A DNA stretch of 52,122 nucleotides, taken from Kofleriaceae bacterium. GTDB lineage: Bacteria > Myxococcota_A > Polyangia > Haliangiales > Haliangiaceae. A program made the translations under genes and the position numbers. The stretch covers positions 1-52,122 of the forward strand of contig JACKDR010000037.1 of the NCBI GenBank assembly GCA_020633495.1. Direction: 5' to 3'. The notes under the pieces are model-generated. The model worked only from the letters and a program-made list of their open reading frames with translations, was not told the origin of the DNA and did no database searches. Each line of letters begins with the position of its first letter. Within the stretch, counting starts at the first letter, position 1. This document shows positions 16,710-25,497 of the stretch, one piece after another.

Positions 16710-17855
16710 GTGAAGCTCCTAGCTGTCTGCGTGACCGGAACCCTCCTGGTGACCTCGGCGTGCGGCGACAACGGCGGCGGCGGCACCAGCGACGCCGCCG
16801 CCCCCGACGCCACCGCGACGGCCGACGCCGCCGCCCCCGACGCCGCCGCCCCCGACGCCGCGCCCCCGGACGCCACCGCCACGCACACGATCGGCGGGAC
16901 GGTCACCGGCCTCGACGGCACCGGGCTCCTGCTCCGCAACAACGATGGCGACGACCTCGTCGTCTCCGCCGACGGCGCGTTCGTGTTCACGACGGCGCTC
17001 GACGACGCGAGCACCTACGCGGTCACGGTCGCCCAGCAACCGACGGGCTCGCTGGACTACTGCTCCGTGGTGGCGGGGACCGGCACGGTGAGCGGCGCCG
17101 ACGTCACCGACGTCGTCGTCGACTGCAACGGCCCCGAGAACTTCACCCCCGCCGCGGTCGTCTGGCTGCGCGGCGACGGGATCAGCGCCACCGATGGCAG
17201 CTCGCTCCCCGCCTGGCCGGACTCCAGCGCCGGTGGGCTGGACGCGGTCCAGCCCACCGAGTCTCAGCAGCCGACGTACCGCGCCACCGGAGGCCCCGGC
17301 GGCCTGCCCTACGTCGAGTTCGACGGCGTCGGCCAGTACCTCGAGGGGCCCGCCGACACGCTGTCCTCGAGCACGTACACGGTCTTCCTCGTCGCCGAGA
17401 TCCCCGATCAGACCTCGGACAACATCGCGATCTACGCGATGGCCCCGATCCTCGGCCACGACTACGAGCTCGGGCTCACGTACACCGTCGCCGGACAGGA
17501 CGGCGCGGCGACCCTGACGAACCTGACCGGCGGGCTGAGCGCGACGGCCCCGCTGGCCACCGGCTGGCAGCTCGACACGTTGACCTACGGCGGCGGCACG
17601 GGCTCGATCTACGTCAACGGGACGCTCGGCGGCAGCGACGCCTACACCGACGCGACGCTCACGATGGAGCGCTATCTGATCGGTGGCCGCAGCCCCGACG
17701 GCAACAGCAACGTCAACTTCTTCGCGCCGAACAAGCACGCCGAGCTCGTCGTCTACAAGGACGCGCTGACGGCGCCGCAGCGCGAGGCGGTCGAGTGCTA
17801 CCTGATCCGCAAGTACGCGCTCGACGGCGTGGCGGCCAACCCGTCCTGCCCCTGA
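16710..17855 (+). CDS. Lipoprotein with LamG/concanavalin-like domain
   Basis: 381 residues from GTG 16710. The lipobox VTSAC (Cys about 16) is followed by a ~40-residue low-complexity linker made of repeated D-A-A-A-P units (16790-16880), probably a spacer off the membrane. Residues ~55-130 form a small beta-domain (GGTVTGLDGTGLLLRNNDGDD...VVDCNGP) of the type repeated in secreted proteins. The remainder is a LamG-like jelly roll: VVWLRGDGISATDGSSLPAWPDSS at the entry, YVEFDGVGQYLEGP, and the closing helix REAVECYLIRKYAL. Carbohydrate or surface binding is likely. It is divergent from the TPR gene. Confidence 0.88.
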   Translation: MKLLAVCVTGTLLVTSACGDNGGGGTSDAAAPDATATADAAAPDAAAPDAAPPDATATHTIGGTVTGLDGTGLLLRNNDGDDLVVSADGAFVFTTALDDASTYAVTVAQQPTGSLDYCSVVAGTGTVSGADVTDVVVDCNGPENFTPAAVVWLRGDGISATDGSSLPAWPDSSAGGLDAVQPTESQQPTYRATGGPGGLPYVEFDGVGQYLEGPADTLSSSTYTVFLVAEIPDQTSDNIAIYAMAPILGHDYELGLTYTVAGQDGAATLTNLTGGLSATAPLATGWQLDTLTYGGGTGSIYVNGTLGGSDAYTDATLTMERYLIGGRSPDGNSNVNFFAPNKHAELVVYKDALTAPQREAVECYLIRKYALDGVAANPSCP

Positions 17856-17874
17856 GCCGCGACCACGCCGGCGC

Positions 17875-18120
17875 CTACTTGGGGATGCCGGCGACGAGGT
17901 TCTGCGAGCCACCGTCGGCGAAGCCCTTGATGCGGCCGATCGCCTCCATCACCTTCTTCTGGCGCTGCATCAGCGACGCGGCGATCTTCTGGAGCTCCTC
18001 GATCTCCTTCATGATCTCGACCGCCTCGTTCTTGAGCAGGACGACGTCGTCCTTGAGCTCGCCCAGATCGCCCGCCTTGCCGGCGAGCCCTGACGCCTTC
18101 TTGATCAGGTCTCCGATCAT
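17875..18120 (-). CDS. Small coiled-coil protein
   Basis: 81 residues. Residues 20-60 form an uninterrupted amphipathic helix (ELKDDVVLLKNEAVEIMKEI then EELQKIAASLMQRQKKVMEA), a probable coiled coil. The end is short and Gly-rich. The start ATG 18120 has a strong Shine-Dalgarno site (GGAAGGAGACCGGG-ATG), which supports a real gene despite its size. It is convergent with the LamG lipoprotein (stops 19 bp apart). Function unknown. Confidence 0.8.
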   Translation of the reverse strand: MIGDLIKKASGLAGKAGDLGELKDDVVLLKNEAVEIMKEIEELQKIAASLMQRQKKVMEAIGRIKGFADGGSQNLVAGIPK

Positions 18121-18173
18121 CCCGGTCTCCTTCCGTCGCGCTGGTTTCCGACGGCACGTTCCCGCGCCCGCGC

Positions 18174-19028
18174 TCAGTAGCCGTTACGCTCGCACCACGC
18201 GACGCGCCCGGCCTCGACGCGGTCCGGCTCGTCGGTGATGATCATGTCGACCCCGGTCGTGAAGTGGTTGTCGATGTTGACCGGATCGTTCTCGGTCCAG
18301 ACCACGACGTCGAGGCCATGGGCGCGGATCGCGTCGGCGTCGACGGCGTCGCGGACGTTGACCGACAGCACGTTCAGCGAGTCGAAGCCGCGGCTCTCGG
18401 CCAGGGCGGCGTCGTCCGGCACCAGCGTGAGCAGGCCGAGGTAGAGCGACGGATCGAGATCCTGGACGTCGCTGAGCACGTCGGCGTCGAACGAGCTCAC
18501 GACGAAGCGACGACCGGTGGTGTCGGCGTGGATCGCGGCGACGACGTCGGCCGCGGCCCGGGCGCGGTCGGTGGTCGAGCAGCTGCCGGTGTGGACCTTG
18601 ATCTCGATGTTGACGCCGAGGTCGGTCGACGCCAGGACCTCGTCGAGGGTCGGGATCGTGACGCCGGTGCCCTCGAGCGGGGTGCCGACCGCGGCGTCGA
18701 GCTGCTTCAGCTCGGCCTCGGTGAGGTCGCCGACGCAGCCGGTGCCGTCGGTCGTGCGGTCCACGGTCGGGTCGTGGATCACCATCAAGGCGCCGTCGAG
18801 CGAGTGGACGACGTCGAGCTCGATCATCTGCGCGCCCTCGACCTTGCCCTGGGCGAACGCCTCGAGCGTGTTCTCGGGGAACGGGTTGTCTGCGGTGTTG
18901 ACCCCGGTGCCGCGGTGGGCGGCGTTGGTAACCGCGTTGGCCGGGCAGTCTCCCGTGGGGGGACCCGGATCGGGGTCAGCACAGCCCAGGAACGCGACGA
19001 CGGCACCCAGCAGCCACAGGAGCTTCAC
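18174..19028 (-). CDS. Lipoprotein glycerophosphodiester phosphodiesterase
   Basis: 284 residues from GTG 19028. The signal ends in AFLGC (Cys 16), so it is an envelope lipoprotein. It is a complete GDPD TIM barrel: AHRGTG at strand 1 with catalytic HR, PENTLEAF (substrate/metal Glu-Asn), MIELDVVHSLDG (metal Glu and Asp), VIHDPTVDRTTDGTG (catalytic His), then NIEIKVH and the C-terminal VVVWTENDP and DMIITDEPD strands. It hydrolyses glycerophosphodiesters to glycerol-3-phosphate and an alcohol, probably scavenging phospholipid headgroups. TATCGT lies seven bases before the GTG. It has no operon partner on this strand. Confidence 0.93.
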   Translation of the reverse strand: MKLLWLLGAVVAFLGCADPDPGPPTGDCPANAVTNAAHRGTGVNTADNPFPENTLEAFAQGKVEGAQMIELDVVHSLDGALMVIHDPTVDRTTDGTGCVGDLTEAELKQLDAAVGTPLEGTGVTIPTLDEVLASTDLGVNIEIKVHTGSCSTTDRARAAADVVAAIHADTTGRRFVVSSFDADVLSDVQDLDPSLYLGLLTLVPDDAALAESRGFDSLNVLSVNVRDAVDADAIRAHGLDVVVWTENDPVNIDNHFTTGVDMIITDEPDRVEAGRVAWCERNGY

Positions 19029-19041
19029 ATCTGCGACGATA
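19029..19041 (-). promoter_or_regulatory. Leaderless-type -10 box of the phosphodiesterase
   Basis: TATCGT on the minus strand (19041-19036), seven bases, then GTG 19028. Confidence 0.45.
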
Positions 19042-19153
19042 TCAGAACCGGCCGCGCCGGCGTGCGCCGTCGGCTTGCCCCGCCCCCGCCGCCGCCGGCG
19101 ACGGCCCCGGACGTCCAAGACCTGCCGCACCACCGGGCGCGCCGCGGCGCCGG

Positions 19154-19798
19154 TCACCGCGCCGCCGGCGCCGGCGTGCCGCCGAACCGGAACGACAGCT
19201 CCAGCGACAGGTAGCGCTGCGAGAACGTCTCGCGGTGGGTGACGCCGCCGCTGGTCTGCTGGTACTCGACGCTGGTGCCGACGATCGCGTTGTAGGTGGC
19301 GGCGACGCGGACGCGCCCGAGATCGACGCCCAGCTGCGGCGCGACCCCGAAGTAGCGCCCCGTCGTGGTCGAGACGCCGCTCGCGCCGGCGGGGTCGCTC
19401 ACGATCGTGTACGCCGCGATCGCGTAGACGCCGGCGCCCAGCCCGGCGAACGGCCGCACCCCGCCGCCGCCCACCAGGTACTCTCCCTTGACCAGGCCGG
19501 CGGCCGCCATCCCGAACGGCAGGTCCTCGTCGCCGACCTGGCCCCCGAACATCACGGCGAGCTCGACGCGCCCGCCGACGGCGACGTGGTCGGCGACGCC
19601 GGCCTTGATCTCGGCGACGAAGCCGGTGCCGTTGCGATCGCTGACGCCGACGATCGACCCGGTCAGGCCGACGTCGACGCGGATCGGCGGGTCGTCGGAC
19701 GCCGCCGCGCCGGGCGTCGCGTCGGCGCGCGCCCCTCCGGCGCGGCCGCCGATCGCGACCAGCGCGGCCGCCACCGCCACCGCGGCCACGGTCCGCAT
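19154..19798 (-). CDS. Outer-membrane beta-barrel protein
   Basis: 214 residues with a Sec signal peptide (VAAVAVAAALVAIGGRAGGARA) and no lipobox. The mature part consists of alternating amphipathic strands (VDVGLTGSIVGVS, GFVAEIKAGV, AVGGRVELAVMFGG, PFAGLGAGVYAIAAY, LGVDLGRVRVAATYNAI) and ends in SLELSFRF, an aromatic-terminated last strand recognised by the BAM machinery. This gives about eight strands, OmpA/OmpW-like in size. It starts one base inside the stop of the preceding barrel gene (TGATG at 19800-19796), so the two form an operon. Role: small porin or structural barrel; the specificity is unknown. Confidence 0.85.
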   Translation of the reverse strand: MRTVAAVAVAAALVAIGGRAGGARADATPGAAASDDPPIRVDVGLTGSIVGVSDRNGTGFVAEIKAGVADHVAVGGRVELAVMFGGQVGDEDLPFGMAAAGLVKGEYLVGGGGVRPFAGLGAGVYAIAAYTIVSDPAGASGVSTTTGRYFGVAPQLGVDLGRVRVAATYNAIVGTSVEYQQTSGGVTHRETFSQRYLSLELSFRFGGTPAPAAR

Positions 19799-20334
19799 CA
19801 GAACCGGTCGTACCCGAGCGACAGCGCGATGTGGCTGACCGTGCCGTAGCCCTGGTTGGCGAAGTAGGCGCGGTAGTCGAGCGCGACGTTGAGCCGACGC
19901 ACCTTGCCCGCCGCGTGGGTCTTGAACGGGTAGTAGCCGACGCGCGCCTCGAGCAGGGCGCCGCTGGGGTTGTTGAGGACGCCGTAGCCGCCGCCGGCGC
20001 CGACGAACACGCCCATCGGCAGCTTGTACTCGCCGACCAGCGCGGTCGCGAAGTTGCCGGTGAAACCCGACGCGCCATTGCCCTCCTTGCCGCTACCGAA
20101 CGACGTGTGCGAGTGCAGGTAGACCGAGATCGGCTCGCTGACGCGTCAGCCGATGCGCCAGTCGACGCCGAACAGCGTCGCCGACAGGTCGCGATCACCG
20201 CCGGACTCCTGGCCGGCGGACAGCGAGAAGCCGTTGCGGAGCCCGGTCGCCGGTGGCGCCCCCGGGTCAGGATCCGCGAGCGCGACCGACGACGACGACA
20301 CGAGACACACCAGGACCACGGACAAGCTGCGCAT
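19798..20334 (-). pseudogene. Outer-membrane beta-barrel gene with an in-frame TGA
   Basis: ATG 20334 has a perfect Shine-Dalgarno site (AAGGAGGCTCC-ATG) and encodes a clear signal peptide (SLSVVLVCLVSSSSVALA). The frame runs FSLSAGQESGG...LFGVDWRIG and then meets TGA at 20146-20148. The same frame continues without a shift for another 115 codons of good barrel sequence (SEPISVYLHSHTSFGSG, TGNFATALVGEYKLPMGVFV, GYYPF, LNVALDYRAYFAN) and ends SHIALSLGYDRF, an aromatic-terminated last strand. Only one codon separates two halves of one 178-codon gene. Options are a nonsense mutation, a sequencing error (for example TGG or CGA) or readthrough. The TGATG junction couples it to the next barrel gene. 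Confidence 0.75.
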
Positions 20335-20451
20335 GGAGCCTCCTTGACGGCGAGTCCCCCTGACTCCCCGCTCCACCGTAACAGCAACGACGGTGCCAGG
20401 ACCGGTGCGGCGCAACTGCGTGACGAGACGCGAGCCCGTCAACGCGCGTTC

Positions 20452-20895
20452 TCACCACAGTGCGCGCGGATCACGGCCGCCGGCACCCACACCGACCGAC
20501 GCCGGCGCGATCTGCGCACGCGCCTTCCGGCACTGCCGGGTGTCGGACACGCCGACGGCGGCGCTGATCCACCACGGCGACACCACGAGGAAGGTGCCGA
20601 GCAGCGCGGGCTTCCACGGGTGGTAGCAGGCGCCGCCGGTGCAGTCGGCGTTGGCGTCGTCGATCGCGGCGTAGGTCGCGCCGAACACCAGCGCGCCCAG
20701 CGCGGCGCCGATGACGGCGTCGGCGACCGGCAGCGTCCGCGACGTCGTGCACGTCATCGGCGCGCGCCGGGTCAGCATGGCGTCGTCGGGCGCGGTCACG
20801 AACGCGAACGAGCACGCCGGCGCGGCCAGCGCGCCGCCCGCGGCGAGCGTGACGACGGCGAGGACACCGACGACACCGGGCGCGCGGGTGGGCAT
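20452..20895 (-). CDS. Small membrane or secreted protein of unknown function
   Basis: 147 residues. N-terminal hydrophobic segment (VVGVLAVVTLAAGGALAAPAC), which could be a signal peptide or membrane anchor; APAC is a poor lipobox. A second hydrophobic pair (ADAVIGAALGALVFGATYAAI and PALLGTFLVVSPWWISAAVGV) flanks a short Cys-containing loop (DCTGGACYHPW), giving a likely helical hairpin with a periplasmic disulfide. It ends with cysteine/basic DTRQCRKARAQ. TAGGAT lies six bases before ATG 20895. The two barrel genes follow it on the same strand, but 117 bp separates it from the first. Family not recognised. Confidence 0.75.
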   Translation of the reverse strand: MPTRAPGVVGVLAVVTLAAGGALAAPACSFAFVTAPDDAMLTRRAPMTCTTSRTLPVADAVIGAALGALVFGATYAAIDDANADCTGGACYHPWKPALLGTFLVVSPWWISAAVGVSDTRQCRKARAQIAPASVGVGAGGRDPRALW

Positions 20896-20907
20896 CGCCC
20901 GATCCTA
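20896..20907 (-). promoter_or_regulatory. Leaderless-type -10 box
   Basis: TAGGAT on the minus strand (20907-20902), six bases, then ATG 20895. Confidence 0.5.
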
Positions 20908-20989
20908 GCAGCCGGTCGCGCCCGGCAGGGGGACGACCGCGCGGCGCCGCGGCGCGTCCATTTCGCTGGGCCCGGGCCGGCCGGCGCCG

Positions 20990-21001
20990 TACGCTGACCA
21001 C
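20990..21001 (+). promoter_or_regulatory. Leaderless-type -10 box of the carboxypeptidase
   Basis: TACGCT (20990-20995), six bases, then GTG 21002, with no Shine-Dalgarno site. Confidence 0.5.
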
Positions 21002-22321
21002 GTGCCGCGCCACGTCGCCGTCCGCGCCCGCTCGATCTTCGGCGGGCTCCGCGTCCCGTCGCGCCGGTGGCTCGCCGCCGCGCTCGGGCTGCTCGCGGTG
21101 ACCGCCACCGCCACCGCCGTCACCGTCGAGGCCCTGCGGCCGGCGGCGCCGCCCTCGACGCCGACCCGGGTCGCGATCCGCGTCGCGTGCACGGACGCGG
21201 CCGCGTGCGCCGCCGCCGAGGCGATCGCGCTCGACGTCTGGAGCGAGGCGCGGGGCCCCGCGCTGCCCCTCGACGTGGTCGTCGCCGCGGACGCCTTGCC
21301 CGGGCTGCGCGCCCGCGGCGTCACCTGGCAGGTGCTGGTGCCCGACATCGACGCCGCCGCGCGCGCCGAGGCGGCGCGGCTGCGCGCCCCGGCGGCGGCG
21401 CGGCCGACCGACTGGTTCGCCGACTACCGCGACTACCGGGCGATCGCGACCCACCTGCACGAGCTCGCGGAGCTGGCGCCGGCGCGGGCGTCCGTGCACG
21501 GCATCGGCAGCACCCTCGACGGCCGCACGATCTGGGCGCTCCACGTCGGCGGCGCCGCGCCCGACGCCACGCCGATGCTGATCGACGGCACGCTGCACGC
21601 GCGCGAGTGGATCAGCGCGATGGTCACGACCTGCGTCGCCGACCGGCTGGTGCGCGACTACGACCGCGACCCCGCGATCCGGGACTTCGTCGATCACACC
21701 GATCTGTGGGTCGTGCCGGTCGCCAACCCCGACGGCTACCAGCACGCCTGGGCCGGCGACCGCTACTGGCGCAAGAACCGCCGCGACGGCCACGGCGTCG
21801 ACCTCAACCGCAACTTCGGCGTCGGCTGGGGCGGCGACGGCTCCAGCGGCTTCAAGCGGTCGGAGGTGTACCGCGGCACCCACGCGTTCTCCGAGCCCGA
21901 GACCGCGGCGCTGCGCGACCTGGCGCGGCGCGAGCAGATCGCGCTGCACCTCGACTTCCACGCCTACGGCCAGCTCGTGCTGTACCCGTGGGGCCACCGC
22001 GCCACGCCGACCGAGGATCAGGCGCGGTTCGCCGCGGTCGGCGACCGCGTCGCGTCGGCGCTGTTCGCCGCCCACGGCGAGCGCTACCGGCTGATGCGCG
22101 CGGTCGAGCTGTACCCGGCGTCCGGCATCATGACCGACTGGATGTACGGCGTCGCGGGCGCGCTGTCGTACACGGTCGAGCTGCGGCCCCGCGGCGGCGC
22201 CGGCTTCGTGCTGCCGCCGTCGCAGATCCGGCCGACCTGCGACGAGGGCCTGGCCGCGGTGCTGGCGCTGCGCGGCGCCCCGACGGCGACGGCCGCGAAC
22301 GCCACGCCCGCCGGCGAGTGA
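21002..22321 (+). CDS. Exported zinc carboxypeptidase (M14)
   Basis: 439 residues from GTG 21002. A hydrophobic helix (residues ~23-42) after a basic stretch is a signal anchor or signal peptide. A propeptide-like region (to ~135) precedes the M14 domain. All key residues are present: HAREW gives Zn ligands H199 and E202, third ligand H320 in HLDFHAYGQ, substrate carboxylate-binding DLNRNF (N269, R270), Y382 in TDWMYG, and the general base E393 in YTVELRP. This is the arrangement of the A/B-type subfamily, so it should release C-terminal residues outside the cytoplasm, in line with a predatory or proteolytic lifestyle. It is convergent with the HEAT gene (15 bp). Confidence 0.95.
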   Translation: MPRHVAVRARSIFGGLRVPSRRWLAAALGLLAVTATATAVTVEALRPAAPPSTPTRVAIRVACTDAAACAAAEAIALDVWSEARGPALPLDVVVAADALPGLRARGVTWQVLVPDIDAAARAEAARLRAPAAARPTDWFADYRDYRAIATHLHELAELAPARASVHGIGSTLDGRTIWALHVGGAAPDATPMLIDGTLHAREWISAMVTTCVADRLVRDYDRDPAIRDFVDHTDLWVVPVANPDGYQHAWAGDRYWRKNRRDGHGVDLNRNFGVGWGGDGSSGFKRSEVYRGTHAFSEPETAALRDLARREQIALHLDFHAYGQLVLYPWGHRATPTEDQARFAAVGDRVASALFAAHGERYRLMRAVELYPASGIMTDWMYGVAGALSYTVELRPRGGAGFVLPPSQIRPTCDEGLAAVLALRGAPTATAANATPAGE

Positions 22322-22336
22322 ACGGACGCGCCGACG

Positions 22337-24350
22337 CTACCTGGCCGCTGGCCCCCGGCGCATCCGCCGCGGCGCCAGCTTGGCGGGGCGACGCCGCGCC
22401 GCGGTGGCGGTGACGGCGCGCAGCACGCCGTCCCACGGGCGCGCCCCGTCCGCGAGCGCGCGGGCGATCACCGGGACGACCTCCGGACACAGTCCGCGCA
22501 GCGCCTGCAGCACGCGCGCCGCGGCCGCCGCCGCCGGCGGATCGTCCCACGTCCGGATCGCCGCGACCGCGCGCGCCGCGCGGTCCTCGCGGTCCTCGGC
22601 GAGATCGAGCACGTCCCAGCCGTCGATGTCGCCGGGGCCGTCGTCGTCGTCCTCATCGTCGTCGCGACCGTCGCCGGGCTCCGCGGCCTCCGGCTCGTCG
22701 GTGCCGAGCCGATCGAGCGCGCCGGCCAGGGCCGCGCCGCGCAGCGCGCCCACCACCTCGCGGACGACCTCGACGGTGCCGGGGAGCCGCGGCATGCCCA
22801 GGCGGTACCCGGCGGCGTCGCCGTCGATGTCGTCGGGCGCGACCGCCGCCGCGATCGCCAAGAGCGGCAGGGCGGCGCCGCCGGCCAACTCGACGTCGGG
22901 GTCGCCCAGGCGGGCCACCGCGGCGACGCGGGTCGCGCGATCGACGTCGAGCGCGTCGACCAGGACGGCGTGGAGGCGGCGGCGGTCGTAGCCCGGGGCC
23001 GCCGCCAGGTCGGCGGGAGGCACCGACAGCGCGGTCGCGATCGCGATCCGGGTCGCGCGCGGCGCCGCGCCGACGGCGGCGCCGAAGGCGGTCGCCGGCA
23101 CCTCGCCCGCGATCACCCGGTGGGCCCAGCGGAACGCCGGCCACGCCACCCGTCGCCCGGCGACGGTGCCGGCGACGACGACGCGGTAGCCGTCCGGCGG
23201 CTCGACGCCGAGGTAGCTGCGCACGGCGCGGACGCGGGACACCGCGTAGTCGTCGAGCCACGACGTCGGCAGGCCGGCGGCGACCACCGCCGCGAACGGG
23301 GCCTCGTCGTAGGGGTCGGCGTCCGCGAGTAGGCGCAGGACGCCGCGCTCGATCGGGCTCAGCTCGTCGACGGTGGCGGCGCCGCGCGATCGCCCGGGCG
23401 GGAACACCGCGGCGACCAGCGTGGTCAGCACGCCCTCCGGGACCTCGCCGCGGCCGGCGGCGCCGTCGTCCAGCAGCGTCGTCAGCGCGTCGGGATCCGC
23501 GACCGCCGCGGCGTCGGCGCCGGCCAGGACGCGCAGCGCCCAGCCGACGACGTCCCGGAACCCGACCGGCAGCGCCGCGACCTCGCGGGCCGCGAGGCGC
23601 AGGCCCGGCACCGCCGCGACCGCGGCGCACAGCTCGCGCCAGCGCGCCGAGGTCGGGCTCGCGAGCAGGCGCGCGCCGGCGGACAGCACCACCTCGACGG
23701 CCGGGACGCGACCACGCCCCGGCTGCAGGCGAGCGACGTCGAGCGGCGCCGCCCGGTAGCGGGCCCCACCGGGCCAGCGCGACGCGCGCCAGGCCGCGGA
23801 CCCGCGGGCTCGGATCGGCCAGCGCCGCCTCGACGGCGTCGGCGCCGACCGGCGGGACCACCGCGAGCAGCCCGAGCGCGGCGGCGCGGCTGGCCTCGTC
23901 GCGATCGTCGAGCAGCCGGGCGAGCGCCGGCGTCGCCGCCTCGACGGCCCGGTAGCAGGCGGTGTCGATCGCGCTGGCGCGGTGCCAGACCCCGGCGCCG
24001 CGGTCGCCGCGGCCGGCGATCGGCGCCAGGTGCTGCGCCGCGGCCGCGACCGGATCGGCGACCGCCAGGTAGCCGAGCAGGCGCACGACCTCGACGCGCT
24101 CGGCGCCGCGCAGCCGGGTCGCCGCGGCGACCAGCGACGGGATCGCGGCGACGGTGGCGTGGTTGCGATCGCCGTCCTCGATCAGGTACGGCGCCAGCTC
24201 GTCGAGCGCCGCGCGACGGGCCGCGGGCGACCCTGCGGTCAAGCGCGCGAGCAGGCCGGGCACCGCCCCGGCATCGCCGCGCGGGGTCGCCCGTCGAGCC
24301 CGGGACGGGGGCGCGGTCGAGGACGAGGACGAGGACGGGGACGGGGACAT
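22337..24350 (-). CDS. HEAT-repeat protein, one frameshift near 23762
   Basis: About 670 residues from ATG 24350 after repair. The N-terminus is a Ser/Pro run encoded by a hexanucleotide repeat. HEAT-type helices then follow (LARLTAGSPAARRAALDELA, TPALARLLDDRDEASRAAAL, AVEAALADPSPRVRGLARVAL). At GGGGCCC (about 23757-23768) the frame shifts. Dropping one base joins ALARWGP to YRAAPLDVARLQPG and a further ~450 residues with more helical repeats, an acidic patch (DDDEDDDDGPGD) and a basic end (RRRPAKLAPRRMRR). The span is 3n+1 nt. No signal peptide. Role unknown; HEAT scaffolds bind proteins. The start could be later, because nothing marks the ATG at 24350. Confidence 0.8.
24319..24348 (+). repeat. 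Hexanucleotide microsatellite at the HEAT gene start
   Basis: Five 6-bp units (GAGGAC x3, GGGGAC x2) overlap the proposed start codon and encode the Ser/Pro N-terminus. Slippage here would alter the start region. Confidence 0.7.
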
Positions 24351-24406
24351 GGCCGCAGGTCGAGCCAGCCCGCCGCCGATGTGACCCGCCGCCGCCGCCA
24401 CCGGGC

Positions 24407-24418
24407 TAGACTCGGCAC
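24407..24418 (+). promoter_or_regulatory. Leaderless-type -10 box
   Basis: TAGACT (24407-24412), six bases, then GTG 24419. Confidence 0.5.
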
Positions 24419-25459
24419 GTGCGGACTCGCAGCGTGTGGATCCTAGGAGTGCTGGCGGTCTCGGTCTGGTGGTGCGCGGGCGGCGACGCGCCGCGACGCC
24501 CCGGAGCGCCGCACGTCGCGCCGCCCCAGCTCGCGGTCCGCGCCGGCGGGTTCGTCGCCCTCGACGGCCCGGCCGGCGCCCGGCGGGTCGTCGCGATCGA
24601 TCGCGACGGCCACGCCGCGGCCCCGGTGCGCCTGGCCCTGCCCGCCGAGTCGCGCGCGATCGGCGCGTCCGACCACGTCGGCGTGGTGTGGCGGGACGGC
24701 GCCAGGATCGCGGTCGCCGGCGTCGACGACGGCGCCCTCGGCGAGCCGTACCACTTCGGCACGCGCGTCGAGCGGATGTGCGACGGCACCGCCAGCAACG
24801 ATCGACGCTGGGGCGTCGGCTGGCGCGAGCGCGACGGCCGGGTGTGGATCGTCTTCGGCCCGACGTTCCGCGACGGCGCCGGCGTCGCCGACGCCACCGC
24901 CACGGCGCGCGTGGCCACCGCACCGGCGGCCACCGCCACCGACCTCACCTGGTGCGCGGTCGCCTCCGGCGACGATCAGATCGTCCTGTTCTGGCGCGAG
25001 CGCGGCGGCGACCTGTCGATGAACTTCTGCGACCGCAAGCGCTGCAGCCCGCTGGCGCCGCGGCTGCCCCCGGCGATCTCGCGCGCGACACTGCTCGCGG
25101 TCGGCTGCCTCCGCAAGGGCTGCGGCTTCGTGACCCGGGACCGCGACGACGCGATCCGCCTGCGCTGGGTGGTCGCGGACTCGGGGCGCCTCAAGTGGAC
25201 GACGACGCTGCCGGGCGCCCGCGCAGACACCACCGCGACGCTGGTCGGCGCCGGCGATCGCCAGCTCGCCCTCGCCTACGTCGCGGCCGACGGCGCGCAC
25301 GTCGCGCGCGTCGACGCCAAGGGCGCCCTGACCGAGCTGTGGCACGGCGCCGACGCGACGGCGCCCGCGCTGATGTGGTCCCAGGGCCAGCTGCTGCTCG
25401 CCCACGCCGGCGCCGGCGCCGGCGACCTCGCGACCACGGTGATCGCGCTGCCCCGCTGA
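24419..25459 (+). CDS. Exported protein, probable beta-propeller
   Basis: 346 residues from GTG 24419. An N-terminal hydrophobic segment (SVWILGVLAVSVWWCAGGD) looks like a signal peptide; Cys 19 with VWWC is an unusual lipobox, so lipidation is uncertain. The rest is made of repeated beta-blade-like units with WR/W-D and Asp motifs (GVVWRDGARIAVAGVDD, GVGWRERDGRVWIVFGP, IVLFWRERGGDLSMNFC, LRWVVADSGRLKWTTTL, QLALAYVAADGAHVARV), suggesting a propeller. A cluster of cysteines (NFCDRKRC, GCLRKGCG) may form disulfides. No family recognised. It is divergent from the HEAT gene by 68 bp. Confidence 0.8.
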   Translation: MRTRSVWILGVLAVSVWWCAGGDAPRRPGAPHVAPPQLAVRAGGFVALDGPAGARRVVAIDRDGHAAAPVRLALPAESRAIGASDHVGVVWRDGARIAVAGVDDGALGEPYHFGTRVERMCDGTASNDRRWGVGWRERDGRVWIVFGPTFRDGAGVADATATARVATAPAATATDLTWCAVASGDDQIVLFWRERGGDLSMNFCDRKRCSPLAPRLPPAISRATLLAVGCLRKGCGFVTRDRDDAIRLRWVVADSGRLKWTTTLPGARADTTATLVGAGDRQLALAYVAADGAHVARVDAKGALTELWHGADATAPALMWSQGQLLLAHAGAGAGDLATTVIALPR

Positions 25460-25497
25460 CCGCGCCCGCCGCGCCGCGCCCCGCCCCGCCGGGAGGT

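Noticed and set aside
20146..20148. Selenocysteine at the in-frame TGA
   Set aside because: The position is in an outer-membrane barrel strand region, no SECIS-like hairpin is evident just downstream, and no sel genes are seen.
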